From an uncultured bacterium (lineage in GTDB: Bacteria > Verrucomicrobiota > Kiritimatiellia > RFP12 > UBA1067), in assembly GCA_902800055.1 (NCBI GenBank), contig CADCCW010000004.1, forward strand, positions 1 through 64,000: 64,000 bases of DNA, in the 5' to 3' direction. Under the pieces are notes generated by a model, which worked only from the letters and a program-made list of their open reading frames with translations, made no database searches and was not told where the DNA came from. Shown here one piece after another: positions 39,791 to 47,634 of the stretch. Every line of letters starts with the position of its first letter. The stretch's first letter is position 1. Both the position numbers and the translations under genes were made by a program.

Positions 39791-39806
39791 AGGAAAAAAG
39801 GAGAAA

Positions 39807-40946
39807 ATGAAGCAGAAGGAAATCAGAAAGGTGCTGGTGGTGAACTCCGGTTCGAGTTCGCTCAAGTACCAGCTCTTCGACATGAAGTCCGAGACGCGCC
39901 TCGCCAAGGGGCTCGTCGAGCGCATCGGCTGCGGCGGCCCGAAGGACCACGCCGCGGCCCTGGCGCAGGTCGTCGCCGATCTCGGCGACGCCGCGAAGGG
40001 GATCGACGCCATCGGCCACCGCATCCTCCACGGCGGCGAGGTCTTCACCGACTCCGCGCTGATGACCAAGGCGAACATGGCGAAGGCGAAGAAGCTCGTG
40101 AAGTTCGGCCCCCTGCACATGCCGGCCAACCTCGGCGGCATCGAGGCGTGCGAGAAGATCTTCAAGGGCGTCCCCAACGTCGGCGTCTTCGACACCGCCT
40201 TCCACATCGCGACGATGCCCGACTGCGCCGGCATGTACGCGATCGACCCGAAGTACTACAAGAAGATGGGGATCCGCAAGTACGGCTTCCACGGAACCTC
40301 GCACAAGTTCATCACCCAGGCGGCGGCGAAGTTCCTCAAGAAGCCGGTATCCAAGGTCAACCTCGTCACCTGCCACCTCGGCAACGGCTCCTCGCTCGCG
40401 GCGATCAAGAACGGCGGCGTGGTCGACACCTCGATGGGCCTCACCCCGCTCGCCGGCATGGTGATGGGCACGCGCTGCGGCGACATCGACGCGGCGGCGG
40501 TGCTCGCGATCATGGAGGCGGAGAAGCGCACCCCCGCCGAGATGGACACCATCCTCAACAAGAAGTCGGGCCTCCTCGCGCTCGCCGGCTCCAGCGACTG
40601 CCGCGACATCTGCGCCAAGGCGGAGAAGGGCGACAAGGCGGCCGAGCTCGCGCTCGAGATGCTCGCCTACCGCGTGGCGCTCTACATCGGCGCCTACAAC
40701 ACCGTCATCGGCGGTGCCGACGCGATCGTGATGACCGGCGGCATCGGCGAGAACTCCAAGGAGGTGCGCGAGCGGATCATCCGCCGTCTCGGCGCGCTCG
40801 GGATCAAGCTCGACCCCAAGGCCAACCAGGTCCGCGGCGAGGTCAAGGTCATCTCCGCCAGAGGCTCCAAGATCCCGGTGGTCATCATACCCACCAACGA
40901 GGAGCTCATGATCGCCCGCGACACCGTGAAAGTGCTCGGGAAGTAA
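39807..40946 (+). CDS. ackA: acetate kinase
   Basis: The 379-residue protein matches acetate kinase through its length: VVNSGSSSLKYQ at the start, GHRILHGG, FDTAFH, KYGFHGTSHKF, CHLGNGSSLAAI, GTRCGDIDAA and FTGGIGENS-like TGGIGENS near the end. It forms acetate and ATP from acetyl phosphate in the cytoplasm. It is slightly shorter than the usual ~400 residues. A purine-rich site (aaggag) lies just ahead of ATG 39807, 16 nt after the giant gene's stop. With pta next door it forms the standard acetate-producing energy pathway. Why it follows a giant surface-protein gene is unclear; no terminator separates them. Confidence 0.97.
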   Translation: MKQKEIRKVLVVNSGSSSLKYQLFDMKSETRLAKGLVERIGCGGPKDHAAALAQVVADLGDAAKGIDAIGHRILHGGEVFTDSALMTKANMAKAKKLVKFGPLHMPANLGGIEACEKIFKGVPNVGVFDTAFHIATMPDCAGMYAIDPKYYKKMGIRKYGFHGTSHKFITQAAAKFLKKPVSKVNLVTCHLGNGSSLAAIKNGGVVDTSMGLTPLAGMVMGTRCGDIDAAAVLAIMEAEKRTPAEMDTILNKKSGLLALAGSSDCRDICAKAEKGDKAAELALEMLAYRVALYIGAYNTVIGGADAIVMTGGIGENSKEVRERIIRRLGALGIKLDPKANQVRGEVKVISARGSKIPVVIIPTNEELMIARDTVKVLGK

Positions 40947-40979
40947 AACGACAGCAAGCGTACTACAGCAAGAAAAATC

Positions 40980-42017
40980 ATGAACGCAATCAAGGAAATC
41001 ATCGAAAAGGCCTCGAAGCTGAACGGCACCGTCGTTCTGCCCGAGGGCATGGACCCCCGTGTCGTCACCGCCGCCTGCGCCTGCGTCGACCGCAAGATCT
41101 GCACCCCGGTCGTCCTCGGAACTGCCGCGGAAATTGCCGCGGCCGAGGAGAAGGCGGGCCTCAAGCTCGCCGACCGCGGCATCAAGACCATCGACTACAC
41201 TTTAGGCGACGCCGAGCTCGAGAACGCCTACCTCGAGGCGTGGAACGCCAAGGAGTCGAAGAAGCCCGCCGAGAAGCAGAAAATCATCGACCTCGCCGGC
41301 GCCCAGAAGACGCTCAGGACCAAGCGCATCTACTTCGGCGGCATGATGGTGAAGCTCGGCCGCGTCGACGGCCTCGTCGCCGGCTCGATCGCCTCCACCG
41401 GCGACATGCTCCGCGCCGCCTTCCACACCCTCGGCACCCAGAAGGGCGTCAAGACCGCCTCGAGCTGCTTCATCCTCGACCTCAAGACGCCGACGGCCTC
41501 CGGCGACGGCGTGCTCGCCTTCGGCGACTGCGCGGTCATCCCCGACCCCACCGCCGAGCAGCTAGTGGACATCGGCCTCGCCACCGCGCAGACCTACCGC
41601 GACCTCACCGGCAAGGAGCCGCGCGTCGCCTACCTCTCCTTCTCCACCAAGGGCTCCGCGGCGGGTCCGCTGGTCGAGAAGGTGCAGAAGGCGGTCGAGC
41701 TCGCGAAGCCCCGCTTCGCCGAGGCCGGCATCAAGATGGACGGCGAACTCCAGTTCGACGCGGCGGTCGTCCCAGCGACCGGCAAGCAGAAGAACCCGAA
41801 CGGCGCCGTCCAGGGCGACGCCAACGTCTTCATCTTCCCCGACCTCAACGCCGGCAACATCGGCTACAAGATCGCCCAGCGCCTCGGCGGCGCGGACGCG
41901 ATCGGCCCCAACCTCCAGGGCCTCGCCAAGGCGATGAACGACCTCTCCCGCGGCTGCTCCGCCGAGGACATCGTGGGAACGATCTGCGTGACGTTGCTGC
42001 AAAGCACCACCAAGTAG
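40980..42017 (+). CDS. pta: phosphate acetyltransferase
   Basis: The 345-residue protein has the short single-domain Pta form. Recognisable parts are VVLPEGMDPRVVTAA near the N-terminus, KLGRVDGLVAGSIASTGD, GDCAVIPDPTAEQL, VAYLSFSTKGSA, GELQFDAAVVP, and the closing IGPNLQGLAKAMNDLSRG. It converts acetyl-CoA and phosphate to acetyl phosphate, the substrate of the upstream acetate kinase. The gene starts 33 nt after ackA. The Shine-Dalgarno is weak (agcaaga). Directly after its stop codon comes an 8-bp tandem array running to the next start. Confidence 0.95.
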   Translation: MNAIKEIIEKASKLNGTVVLPEGMDPRVVTAACACVDRKICTPVVLGTAAEIAAAEEKAGLKLADRGIKTIDYTLGDAELENAYLEAWNAKESKKPAEKQKIIDLAGAQKTLRTKRIYFGGMMVKLGRVDGLVAGSIASTGDMLRAAFHTLGTQKGVKTASSCFILDLKTPTASGDGVLAFGDCAVIPDPTAEQLVDIGLATAQTYRDLTGKEPRVAYLSFSTKGSAAGPLVEKVQKAVELAKPRFAEAGIKMDGELQFDAAVVPATGKQKNPNGAVQGDANVFIFPDLNAGNIGYKIAQRLGGADAIGPNLQGLAKAMNDLSRGCSAEDIVGTICVTLLQSTTK

Positions 42018-42057
42018 CCTAGAAACCTAGAATACTAGAATCCTAGAAACCTAGAAA
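42018..42057 (+). repeat. 8-bp tandem array (cctagaaa-type), five copies, filling the pta-kdsD gap
   Basis: Five units (cctagaaa, cctagaat, actagaat, cctagaaa, cctagaaa) start at the first base after the pta stop and end three bases before the kdsD ATG. No Shine-Dalgarno is visible in the gap. Confidence 0.9.
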
Positions 42058-42060
42058 ACC

Positions 42061-43065
42061 ATGACCCCAGAACAGATGATCAATCGCGCGAAGCAGGTCT
42101 TCGACATTGAGATCGCCGGGCTCGAAAAGACCCGCGACTCGGTCGGCGATTCCTTCGTCCAGGCCGTCGAGATGATCCTCGACTGCGCTTCGCGCGGCGG
42201 CATCCTGGTGGTCTCCGGCGTCGGCAAGAACCTGCACATCGCCGAGAAGATGAGCGCCATCTTCTCCTCCACCGGGACGCGCTCGATCGTCCTCAACCCG
42301 GTGCAGGCGATGCACGGCGACCTCGGCATGGTGTCGGCGAAGGACATCCTCCTCGCGCTCTCCTTCTCGGGCGAGTCCGCCGAGGTGAACAACCTCATCC
42401 CGGCGATCCGTCGCCACGGGCTCAAGGTGATTTCGATGACCGGCCGCCCCGACTCGACCCTCGCGACATTGAGCGACGTCCACGTCGAGATCCCCTGCGG
42501 CAAGGAGGCGTGCCCGTTCGGGATGGCGCCGACCAACTCCACCACCGCCACGATGGCGATGGGCGACGCGCTCGCGATGGTGCTCATCGACGCGCAGAAG
42601 TTCGCGATCGAGGACTACGCGATGAACCACCCGGCCGGGGCGATCGGCCGCGCGCTGGTGATGAAGGTGACGGACGTGATGCGCACCGGAGAGCGCCTCG
42701 CCAGTGTCGGCGACGGCGCGACGGTCATGGACGCGATCATGGCGATGACGAAGGCGAAGTCCGGTGCCGCCGTCGTCGCGGACGCCGAGGGCAAGCTCCT
42801 CGGCATCTTCACCGACGGCGACTTCCGCCGCCTGGTGAGCAATGCCGGAATGTCCGGAGAGTCCGGATCTGGCGCTTTGCTCGCCGACCCCATAACCAAC
42901 TACATGACCAGCTCCCCGCTCTTCGTGCGCGACGACGCCTACGCCGCCGAGCTCCTCAAGATCTTCGAGAAGAAGCGCATCGACGACCTGCCGGTGTGCG
43001 ACGCGTCCGGCCGGGTGGTCGGCCTCGTGGACATCCAGGACCTCCCCAAGATGAAAGTGCTGTAG
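42061..43065 (+). CDS. kdsD: arabinose-5-phosphate isomerase, KpsF/GutQ family (SIS plus two CBS domains)
   Basis: The 334-residue protein has an N-terminal SIS sugar-isomerase domain (SGVGKNLHIAEKMSAIF; NPVQAMHGDLGMV; ALSFSGESAEV) and two CBS domains from about residue 205 (VTDVMRTGERL and the IFTDGDFRRL end; then ITNYMTSSPLFV). It makes arabinose 5-phosphate from ribulose 5-phosphate, the first step toward KDO for lipopolysaccharide, so an LPS-type outer membrane is implied. Between the CBS domains a 9-bp, three-copy repeat encodes MSGESGS. The start has no clear ribosome binding site because the upstream gap is an 8-bp tandem array. The envelope-complex genes follow 23 nt later. Confidence 0.9.
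   Translation: MTPEQMINRAKQVFDIEIAGLEKTRDSVGDSFVQAVEMILDCASRGGILVVSGVGKNLHIAEKMSAIFSSTGTRSIVLNPVQAMHGDLGMVSAKDILLALSFSGESAEVNNLIPAIRRHGLKVISMTGRPDSTLATLSDVHVEIPCGKEACPFGMAPTNSTTATMAMGDALAMVLIDAQKFAIEDYAMNHPAGAIGRALVMKVTDVMRTGERLASVGDGATVMDAIMAMTKAKSGAAVVADAEGKLLGIFTDGDFRRLVSNAGMSGESGSGALLADPITNYMTSSPLFVRDDAYAAELLKIFEKKRIDDLPVCDASGRVVGLVDIQDLPKMKVL
42844..42870 (+). repeat. three-copy 9-bp in-frame repeat (tccgga core) inside kdsD
   Basis: gccgga at 42844, then tccgga at 42853 and 42862, each nine bases apart. It lies in the linker between the two CBS domains and encodes Gly/Ser/Met/Glu. The same core at the same spacing forms the long array in the secretin gene. Confidence 0.75.
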
Positions 43066-43088
43066 AACCAAGAGAAAGGAACACCAAG

Positions 43089-43796
43089 ATGAAAGAGAAG
43101 ACATTTGCATTCGCCGTCGTCGCGCTTGCCGCGACCGTCGCGCTTGCCGCGCCGAAAGCCCGCCGCGCCGCCGGCGGCGACGACATGGTCACCCAGGGCC
43201 GCGGCGCCAAGGTCCTGATCGTACAGGAGCCGCGGCTCGGGCAGGCCGCCTGCCTCACCGCGCCGTCGGTGCAGGGCGGGTCGACCGTCGGCCAGTGCTA
43301 CAAGAAGCCGCGCAAGTGGATCGTGCTCGAGACCAAGTACGACACCTTCGGCACCGAGACCTCGAAGTTCCTCGACCAGCTTACCTTCACCTGGCACGTC
43401 CTCCTGGACACCAAGAACGCCACCGAGAACAAGGGCAACAAGGAGGGGCTCGCCCCCTACAGCTACTTCACCACCGCCACGACCTATGTTAACATCCCCG
43501 CCGGCTCCCACGCCGCGAGCGTGGTGCTGCCGCCGAGCTGTCTTGAGCGCTTTGGCGATCCGCGCGCGGTAGGGCTCGAGATCTCAAACCAGAACGGCGA
43601 GATGCTCGCCGGCGACTGCTGGAGCGAGGTGAAGGGCATCGCGCCCCACACCAAGTTCTGGGAGGACCAGAAGATCATGAGCGCCGTCACCAAGGAGGGC
43701 ACGCCGATGATCGAGCGCCGCCAGGGGCTCCTCGACCGCTCCAAGACCATTTGGGCCATCGTCTTCCCCAACGACTACGAACAGGTGGCGCAGTAA
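43089..43796 (+). CDS. Amuc_1102-like secreted pilus-cluster protein
   Basis: The chosen start at 43089 is preceded by aaagga and gives a clean signal peptide (MKEKTFAFAVVALAATVALA); the same frame is open upstream only as a shadow of kdsD. The mature protein is about 215 residues, with KWIVLETKYDTFGTET near its start and IWAIVFPNDYEQVAQ at its end, probably all-beta. It is the first of five consecutive genes that match, in order, the Akkermansia Amuc_1102-1101-1100-1099-1098 cluster, which is the main reason for the assignment. Role in the complex is unknown; structural or minor subunit is likely. Identification rests mostly on context. Confidence 0.65.
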   Translation: MKEKTFAFAVVALAATVALAAPKARRAAGGDDMVTQGRGAKVLIVQEPRLGQAACLTAPSVQGGSTVGQCYKKPRKWIVLETKYDTFGTETSKFLDQLTFTWHVLLDTKNATENKGNKEGLAPYSYFTTATTYVNIPAGSHAASVVLPPSCLERFGDPRAVGLEISNQNGEMLAGDCWSEVKGIAPHTKFWEDQKIMSAVTKEGTPMIERRQGLLDRSKTIWAIVFPNDYEQVAQ

Positions 43797-43818
43797 CAAC
43801 CATTCCAACGCTTTTCCC

Positions 43819-45441
43819 ATGGCAAACAAGTTTCTAACCCTCAACATCGGCGCGACCAATGTCGTGCTCGCGGAGTACGAGAGCAGTGCGCGCGGCGCGC
43901 TCACCCTGCTTCGCTACGGCGTCGCCCAGCTGGCCGCGCCGCTTGACGGCGGCAACGCCGAGACCATCCTCGCCCCGGCGCTGATGGAGATCGTGCGTTC
44001 GACGGGGATTCGCCCCGGCAAGGTGAACGTGGCGCTTTCCGGCCAGATGGTGTTCCCGAAGTTTGCGGCGGTACCGATGGCCGGCGGCTCGGAGAAGTTC
44101 GAGCAGATGGTCCGCAACGAAATCGAGCAGACCATCCCGTTCCCGATCGACGAAATGGTGTGCGACCGCCAGGTGCTGGGGGAGACCGAGGGCGGCGACA
44201 CGTCGGTGATGATCGTGGCGGCGAAGGTCGACCAGGTAGAGGCGATCTGCGCCGCGATTGCGTCGGTCGGCTTCGTGCCCGAGCTTGTCGACGTCGCGCC
44301 GATTGCGCTCAGCAACGCCGTGTGCGCCGCGCGTCCGGAGGAGGCGGGCGGCTGCCTTGTCATCCTCGACATCGGCGCGCGGACGACCTCGCTGGTGATC
44401 GTCGAGGGCGAAAAGCTCTACAACCGCTCCATTCCCGTCGCCGGCAACGCGATCACCAAGGAGATATCCGCCGCGCTCGGCTGCTCGCTGGAGGAGGCCG
44501 AGCAGGTCAAGTTCGACAAGGGATATGTCTCCGTCGGAGGCGTCACCGAGGACGAGGACGAGGTGGCCGACCGCGTCTCCAAGGTCTGCCGCGCGGTAAT
44601 GACGCGGCTTAACGCGGAGATCTCGCGTTCGATCAACTTCTACCGCAGCCAGCAGCAGGGCGGCACCCCGACGAAGCTCTACCTCACCGGCGGCACTTCG
44701 CTTTTGCCGCAGGCAGACCAGTTCTTCGCCGAGTCGCTCGGCATCGAGGTGGAGCTCTTCAATCCGTTTGCGACGATTGCCGCCGGCCCCGCCGTCGACG
44801 CCGAGGCCCTTGGCTACGACGCCGCGCTGCTCGGCGTCACCGCCGGCCTCGCGTGCCGCGAGAACGGGTCGGCGCGCTTCGCCATCAACCTGCTGCCGCC
44901 TTCGCTGGTCGCCGCGCGCGCTGAGAAGGCGCGGATCCCGGTGCTGGCCGCCGGCGGCGTGGCGCTGGTCGCCGCGCTCGTCCTGGTGATGCTCGCGTTC
45001 AACCGCGAAGCGGGCGAAATCTCCGCCCGGCGCGACGCCGTGGCCTCGCGCATCGCCACGCTTTCCGAATACGACCGCAAGGTGACCGAGGCCGCGAAGT
45101 CGGTGTCCGAGGCCGAGGCCGAGGCGAGGCGCCTGCGCGGGACGCTCCTGGAGCGCTCGCGAGCGGTGAACCGGATCAACGTGGTGAAGGAATCGCTGCT
45201 GCCCGGAATGTGGATCGAGAACTGGAAGGACGGCAAGATCGTCGTCCGCGCCTGGATCGACCGCGTCAAGGACAAGGTTCCCGCCGGCAAGACCATCGGC
45301 GAGTACGTGGTTGACCGGCTCAAGATGAAGGGCGCGCTGGTCGAGGCGGTGAAGATCCTCGACATCTCCAAGCTCGGCGCGCAGGGGCGCGGCAACGAGG
45401 CGCAAATCGAGCAGTTCACGCTGGAGGTCAAGTTCAAATGA
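43819..45441 (+). CDS. PilM-PilN fusion, Amuc_1101-like pilus complex protein
   Basis: The 540-residue protein joins two pilus-assembly parts. Residues 1-345 are a PilM-like actin-fold ATPase (LNIGATNVVLAEYE; RNEIEQTIPFPIDEM; VILDIGARTTSLVIVEG; LYLTGGTSLLPQ). A single transmembrane segment lies at about residues 375-393 (VLAAGGVALVAALVLVMLA). A coiled coil and PilN-like periplasmic domain follow. PilM and PilN are separate proteins that bind each other in classical type IV pilus systems; fusion fixes their ratio and position on the inner membrane. The stop overlaps the next start by 4 bases (ATGA), so translation is probably coupled. Confidence 0.85.
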   Translation: MANKFLTLNIGATNVVLAEYESSARGALTLLRYGVAQLAAPLDGGNAETILAPALMEIVRSTGIRPGKVNVALSGQMVFPKFAAVPMAGGSEKFEQMVRNEIEQTIPFPIDEMVCDRQVLGETEGGDTSVMIVAAKVDQVEAICAAIASVGFVPELVDVAPIALSNAVCAARPEEAGGCLVILDIGARTTSLVIVEGEKLYNRSIPVAGNAITKEISAALGCSLEEAEQVKFDKGYVSVGGVTEDEDEVADRVSKVCRAVMTRLNAEISRSINFYRSQQQGGTPTKLYLTGGTSLLPQADQFFAESLGIEVELFNPFATIAAGPAVDAEALGYDAALLGVTAGLACRENGSARFAINLLPPSLVAARAEKARIPVLAAGGVALVAALVLVMLAFNREAGEISARRDAVASRIATLSEYDRKVTEAAKSVSEAEAEARRLRGTLLERSRAVNRINVVKESLLPGMWIENWKDGKIVVRAWIDRVKDKVPAGKTIGEYVVDRLKMKGALVEAVKILDISKLGAQGRGNEAQIEQFTLEVKFK

Positions 45442-46475
45442 ACAAGTCGAAGATTATTTTGTTCGCCACGAGTGGCGTAATCGGCATTGCGACGCTGGTA
45501 GCGGCGTTTCTCGCCTGGCAGTCGTGGTCGGCCGTTTCCGAGGCGCGCGACGGCGGCGACTCCGGCGAGGGGCTCGACAGCGTGCTCTCCCGGGCCTCGT
45601 CACTCTCGCGCAAGGACGTCTACCCCTGCGCCGAGAGCGTCAAGGCGCTTAACGCCAACCGCGAGAAGTTCGAGGAGTGGAAGGACGAGGCGGGCAGGCT
45701 CGCCGCGGGAGGCGACCGCTCCTTCGACACCAACGTCACCGCCGCGGCGTTCAAGGAGCAGCTGCTTTTCGACGCGAAGCGGATTTCCGCGCTGCCAGGC
45801 ACCGCCGAGGGCGCGATTGTCAAGCCGGGCTTCGCCTTCGGCTCCTTCCGCGAGTACATCCTCGACGGCAAGCTGCCGCCGGAGGCGCAGCTTCAGAAGC
45901 TGCAGCGGCAGTGGGACGACATCGTGTTCATCTTCGAGACGCTCGCCAATGCCGGCGTAGGCGAAGTGACCGGACTCGAGATTGCCGCCGCCGCGCCCGC
46001 ACCGGAGCAGTCGGAACCGCGCAAGGGACAGAAGAAGCCCAAGCGCAACGGCAAGCCGGCGAAGGACGCCAAGGGGCCGGTGAAGGAAATCGTCGAGAAC
46101 TACACGGTGCAGTTCACCGCCAGCCCCGATGCGTTTGTCCGGGTGGTAAACGACTTCGCGGTCACCAACCGGTTTGTCGTAGTCGACGACTTCTCGCTTG
46201 CCCGCGCCAAGGACGACGTCAAGGAGGCGTTCGACGCCCAGCCGGAGAAGAAGGACGCGCCGGCCGCTTCGTCGTCGCGCCGCTCTCGCCGCTCGCGGCG
46301 CGGCGAATCTGAGGAGGAGAAGGACAAGGTCGAGTCGGCCCGCGACGCCGCCATCCGCAGGGGCGTCGTCTTCGACCAGGCGATCGCCACCCCGCTTTCG
46401 GTAGTGCTCAAGCTGTCCGTAAAGGACTTCGGCACGCTCCTGGGCGGCGACAACGAAGAGGAGGAGAAGCAATGA
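45438..46475 (+). CDS. PilO-like inner-membrane protein, Amuc_1100-like
   Basis: The 345-residue protein has one N-terminal transmembrane segment (residues ~6-26) and a periplasmic region. A conserved-looking part, GFAFGSFREYILDG followed by LQKLQRQWDDIVFIFETL, resembles the Akkermansia Amuc_1100 family. Two basic/acidic low-complexity inserts (GQKKPKRNGKPAKDAKG and SSSRRSRRSRRGESEEE) interrupt the fold. It overlaps both neighbours by 4 bases, so three genes are translated as a coupled block. In Akkermansia the homologue is known as an abundant outer-surface protein that signals to host cells. Here a PilO-like scaffolding role is inferred; host signalling is not implied by sequence. Confidence 0.75.
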   Translation: MNKSKIILFATSGVIGIATLVAAFLAWQSWSAVSEARDGGDSGEGLDSVLSRASSLSRKDVYPCAESVKALNANREKFEEWKDEAGRLAAGGDRSFDTNVTAAAFKEQLLFDAKRISALPGTAEGAIVKPGFAFGSFREYILDGKLPPEAQLQKLQRQWDDIVFIFETLANAGVGEVTGLEIAAAAPAPEQSEPRKGQKKPKRNGKPAKDAKGPVKEIVENYTVQFTASPDAFVRVVNDFAVTNRFVVVDDFSLARAKDDVKEAFDAQPEKKDAPAASSSRRSRRSRRGESEEEKDKVESARDAAIRRGVVFDQAIATPLSVVLKLSVKDFGTLLGGDNEEEEKQ

Positions 46476-47581
46476 TTTCCCGTTCCGGCAAGGATAATTT
46501 CGTCATCGCCCACTACGACTGGATTGTCGCCGCCGTTGGCGCGCTCGCGCTCGTCGGCGCCGCCGTGTTCTTCGTGACCAAGCTCGGGCTTGATCCGGAG
46601 TCCTCCGCCGCGCAGGCCGCCGCGGACGTCGACCGGCTCAAGCCCGCCGAGACCGGCGTCAAGGAGCCGGACTTCACCGAGTTCGCCGTCATCATGCGCA
46701 TTGCCAAGAAGCCGCCGACGGTGGACGAGATCCCCGCCGACAAGGAGAACTTCCTCGCCAGCGAGCGGCGCGTCAAGTGCATCAACCCCGACTGCGCGAA
46801 GGCAATCCCCGGCGCTTCCGAGGAGTGCCCGTTCTGCCAAAAGAAACAGGAGACCGAGAAGAAGGTTGTCCTTGATGCCGACGGCGACGGACTCCCCGAC
46901 GCATGGGAGAAGACACATGGCCTCAACCCGGGCGACGCCGGAGACGCCAACGCCGACAGCGACGGCGATGGCTTCACCAACCTCGAGGAGTACCAGGCGA
47001 AGACCGATCCCAAGGACCGCAACTCCCACCCGGACTACCTCGACTCGCTCAAGGTCGTCCTGCCGCTCAACGAGACCTATCTGCCGTTTGCCTTCCGCAA
47101 GGCGAACAAGATCCCCAATGGCTGGAGGCTCGAGTTCTTCGACCCGAAGCGCAAGGACGAATTCGGCCGCGTCGGCGCCGCCGTCACCGCACTCGAGGGC
47201 GAGGAGATTGGCGCCTACGGCTACAAGCTCGTCAAGTACGAGCCCAAGACCGAGATGCGCGAGATCAAAGGCAGCAACCAAAAGAAGCCCGTCGACGTCT
47301 CCGAGGCCGTCGTGGAGCGCCTGAGCGACCACAAGCAGGTTGTGCTCGTCATTCAGAGCGGCAGCCCCAAGGGATTCAAGTACTCGCCGATCGACGTGCA
47401 GGCGACGCTCTCCTACGAGCGCGGCGGAACGACCTCGTTCAAGGTGGTGCCCGGCGAGACGATCGACCTCAGCGGCACCAAGTACAAGGTCGTGGAGATC
47501 AAGCCTGTCGGCAAAGGCGCGAAAGTGACGCTGGAGGATGTCGCCAGGGGACGCAAAAGAACCCTTGATGCCCTTGAATGA
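46472..47581 (+). CDS. Amuc_1099-like pilus-system protein with zinc-ribbon and calcium motifs
   Basis: The 369-residue protein has an N-terminal transmembrane segment (residues ~15-37), then a small cysteine cluster, CINPDC and CPFC (residues ~103-121), that fits a zinc ribbon, then two calcium-type motifs (DADGDGLPDAWE and DSDGDGFTNLEEY) of the kind that fill the giant protein. The C-terminal half is a beta-rich domain. PilP-like bridging between inner-membrane complex and secretin is the likely role, from position. The ORF overlaps the preceding gene by 4 bases. The promoter of the secretin gene lies over its stop codon. Confidence 0.7.
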   Translation: MISRSGKDNFVIAHYDWIVAAVGALALVGAAVFFVTKLGLDPESSAAQAAADVDRLKPAETGVKEPDFTEFAVIMRIAKKPPTVDEIPADKENFLASERRVKCINPDCAKAIPGASEECPFCQKKQETEKKVVLDADGDGLPDAWEKTHGLNPGDAGDANADSDGDGFTNLEEYQAKTDPKDRNSHPDYLDSLKVVLPLNETYLPFAFRKANKIPNGWRLEFFDPKRKDEFGRVGAAVTALEGEEIGAYGYKLVKYEPKTEMREIKGSNQKKPVDVSEAVVERLSDHKQVVLVIQSGSPKGFKYSPIDVQATLSYERGGTTSFKVVPGETIDLSGTKYKVVEIKPVGKGAKVTLEDVARGRKRTLDALE

Positions 47582-47602
47582 TTTTCCGAAATAGTGTATA
47601 AT
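47574..47602 (+). promoter_or_regulatory. strong sigma70-type promoter ahead of the secretin gene
   Basis: TTGAAT at 47574-47579 and a perfect TATAAT at 47597-47602 are separated by 17 bases. The -35 box overlaps the stop of the preceding gene and the start codon is 32 bases beyond the -10 box. The secretin and the second giant protein can therefore be transcribed separately from the upstream pilus genes. Confidence 0.75.
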
Positions 47603-47634
47603 TCTTCAACATACCCAAGGAATAGGCAGAAGCA

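Noticed and set aside
42510-43088. Long upstream extension of the Amuc_1102-like frame across kdsD
   Set aside because: That part is an Arg/Asp-rich shadow of kdsD; the signal peptide and ribosome site place the start at 43089.
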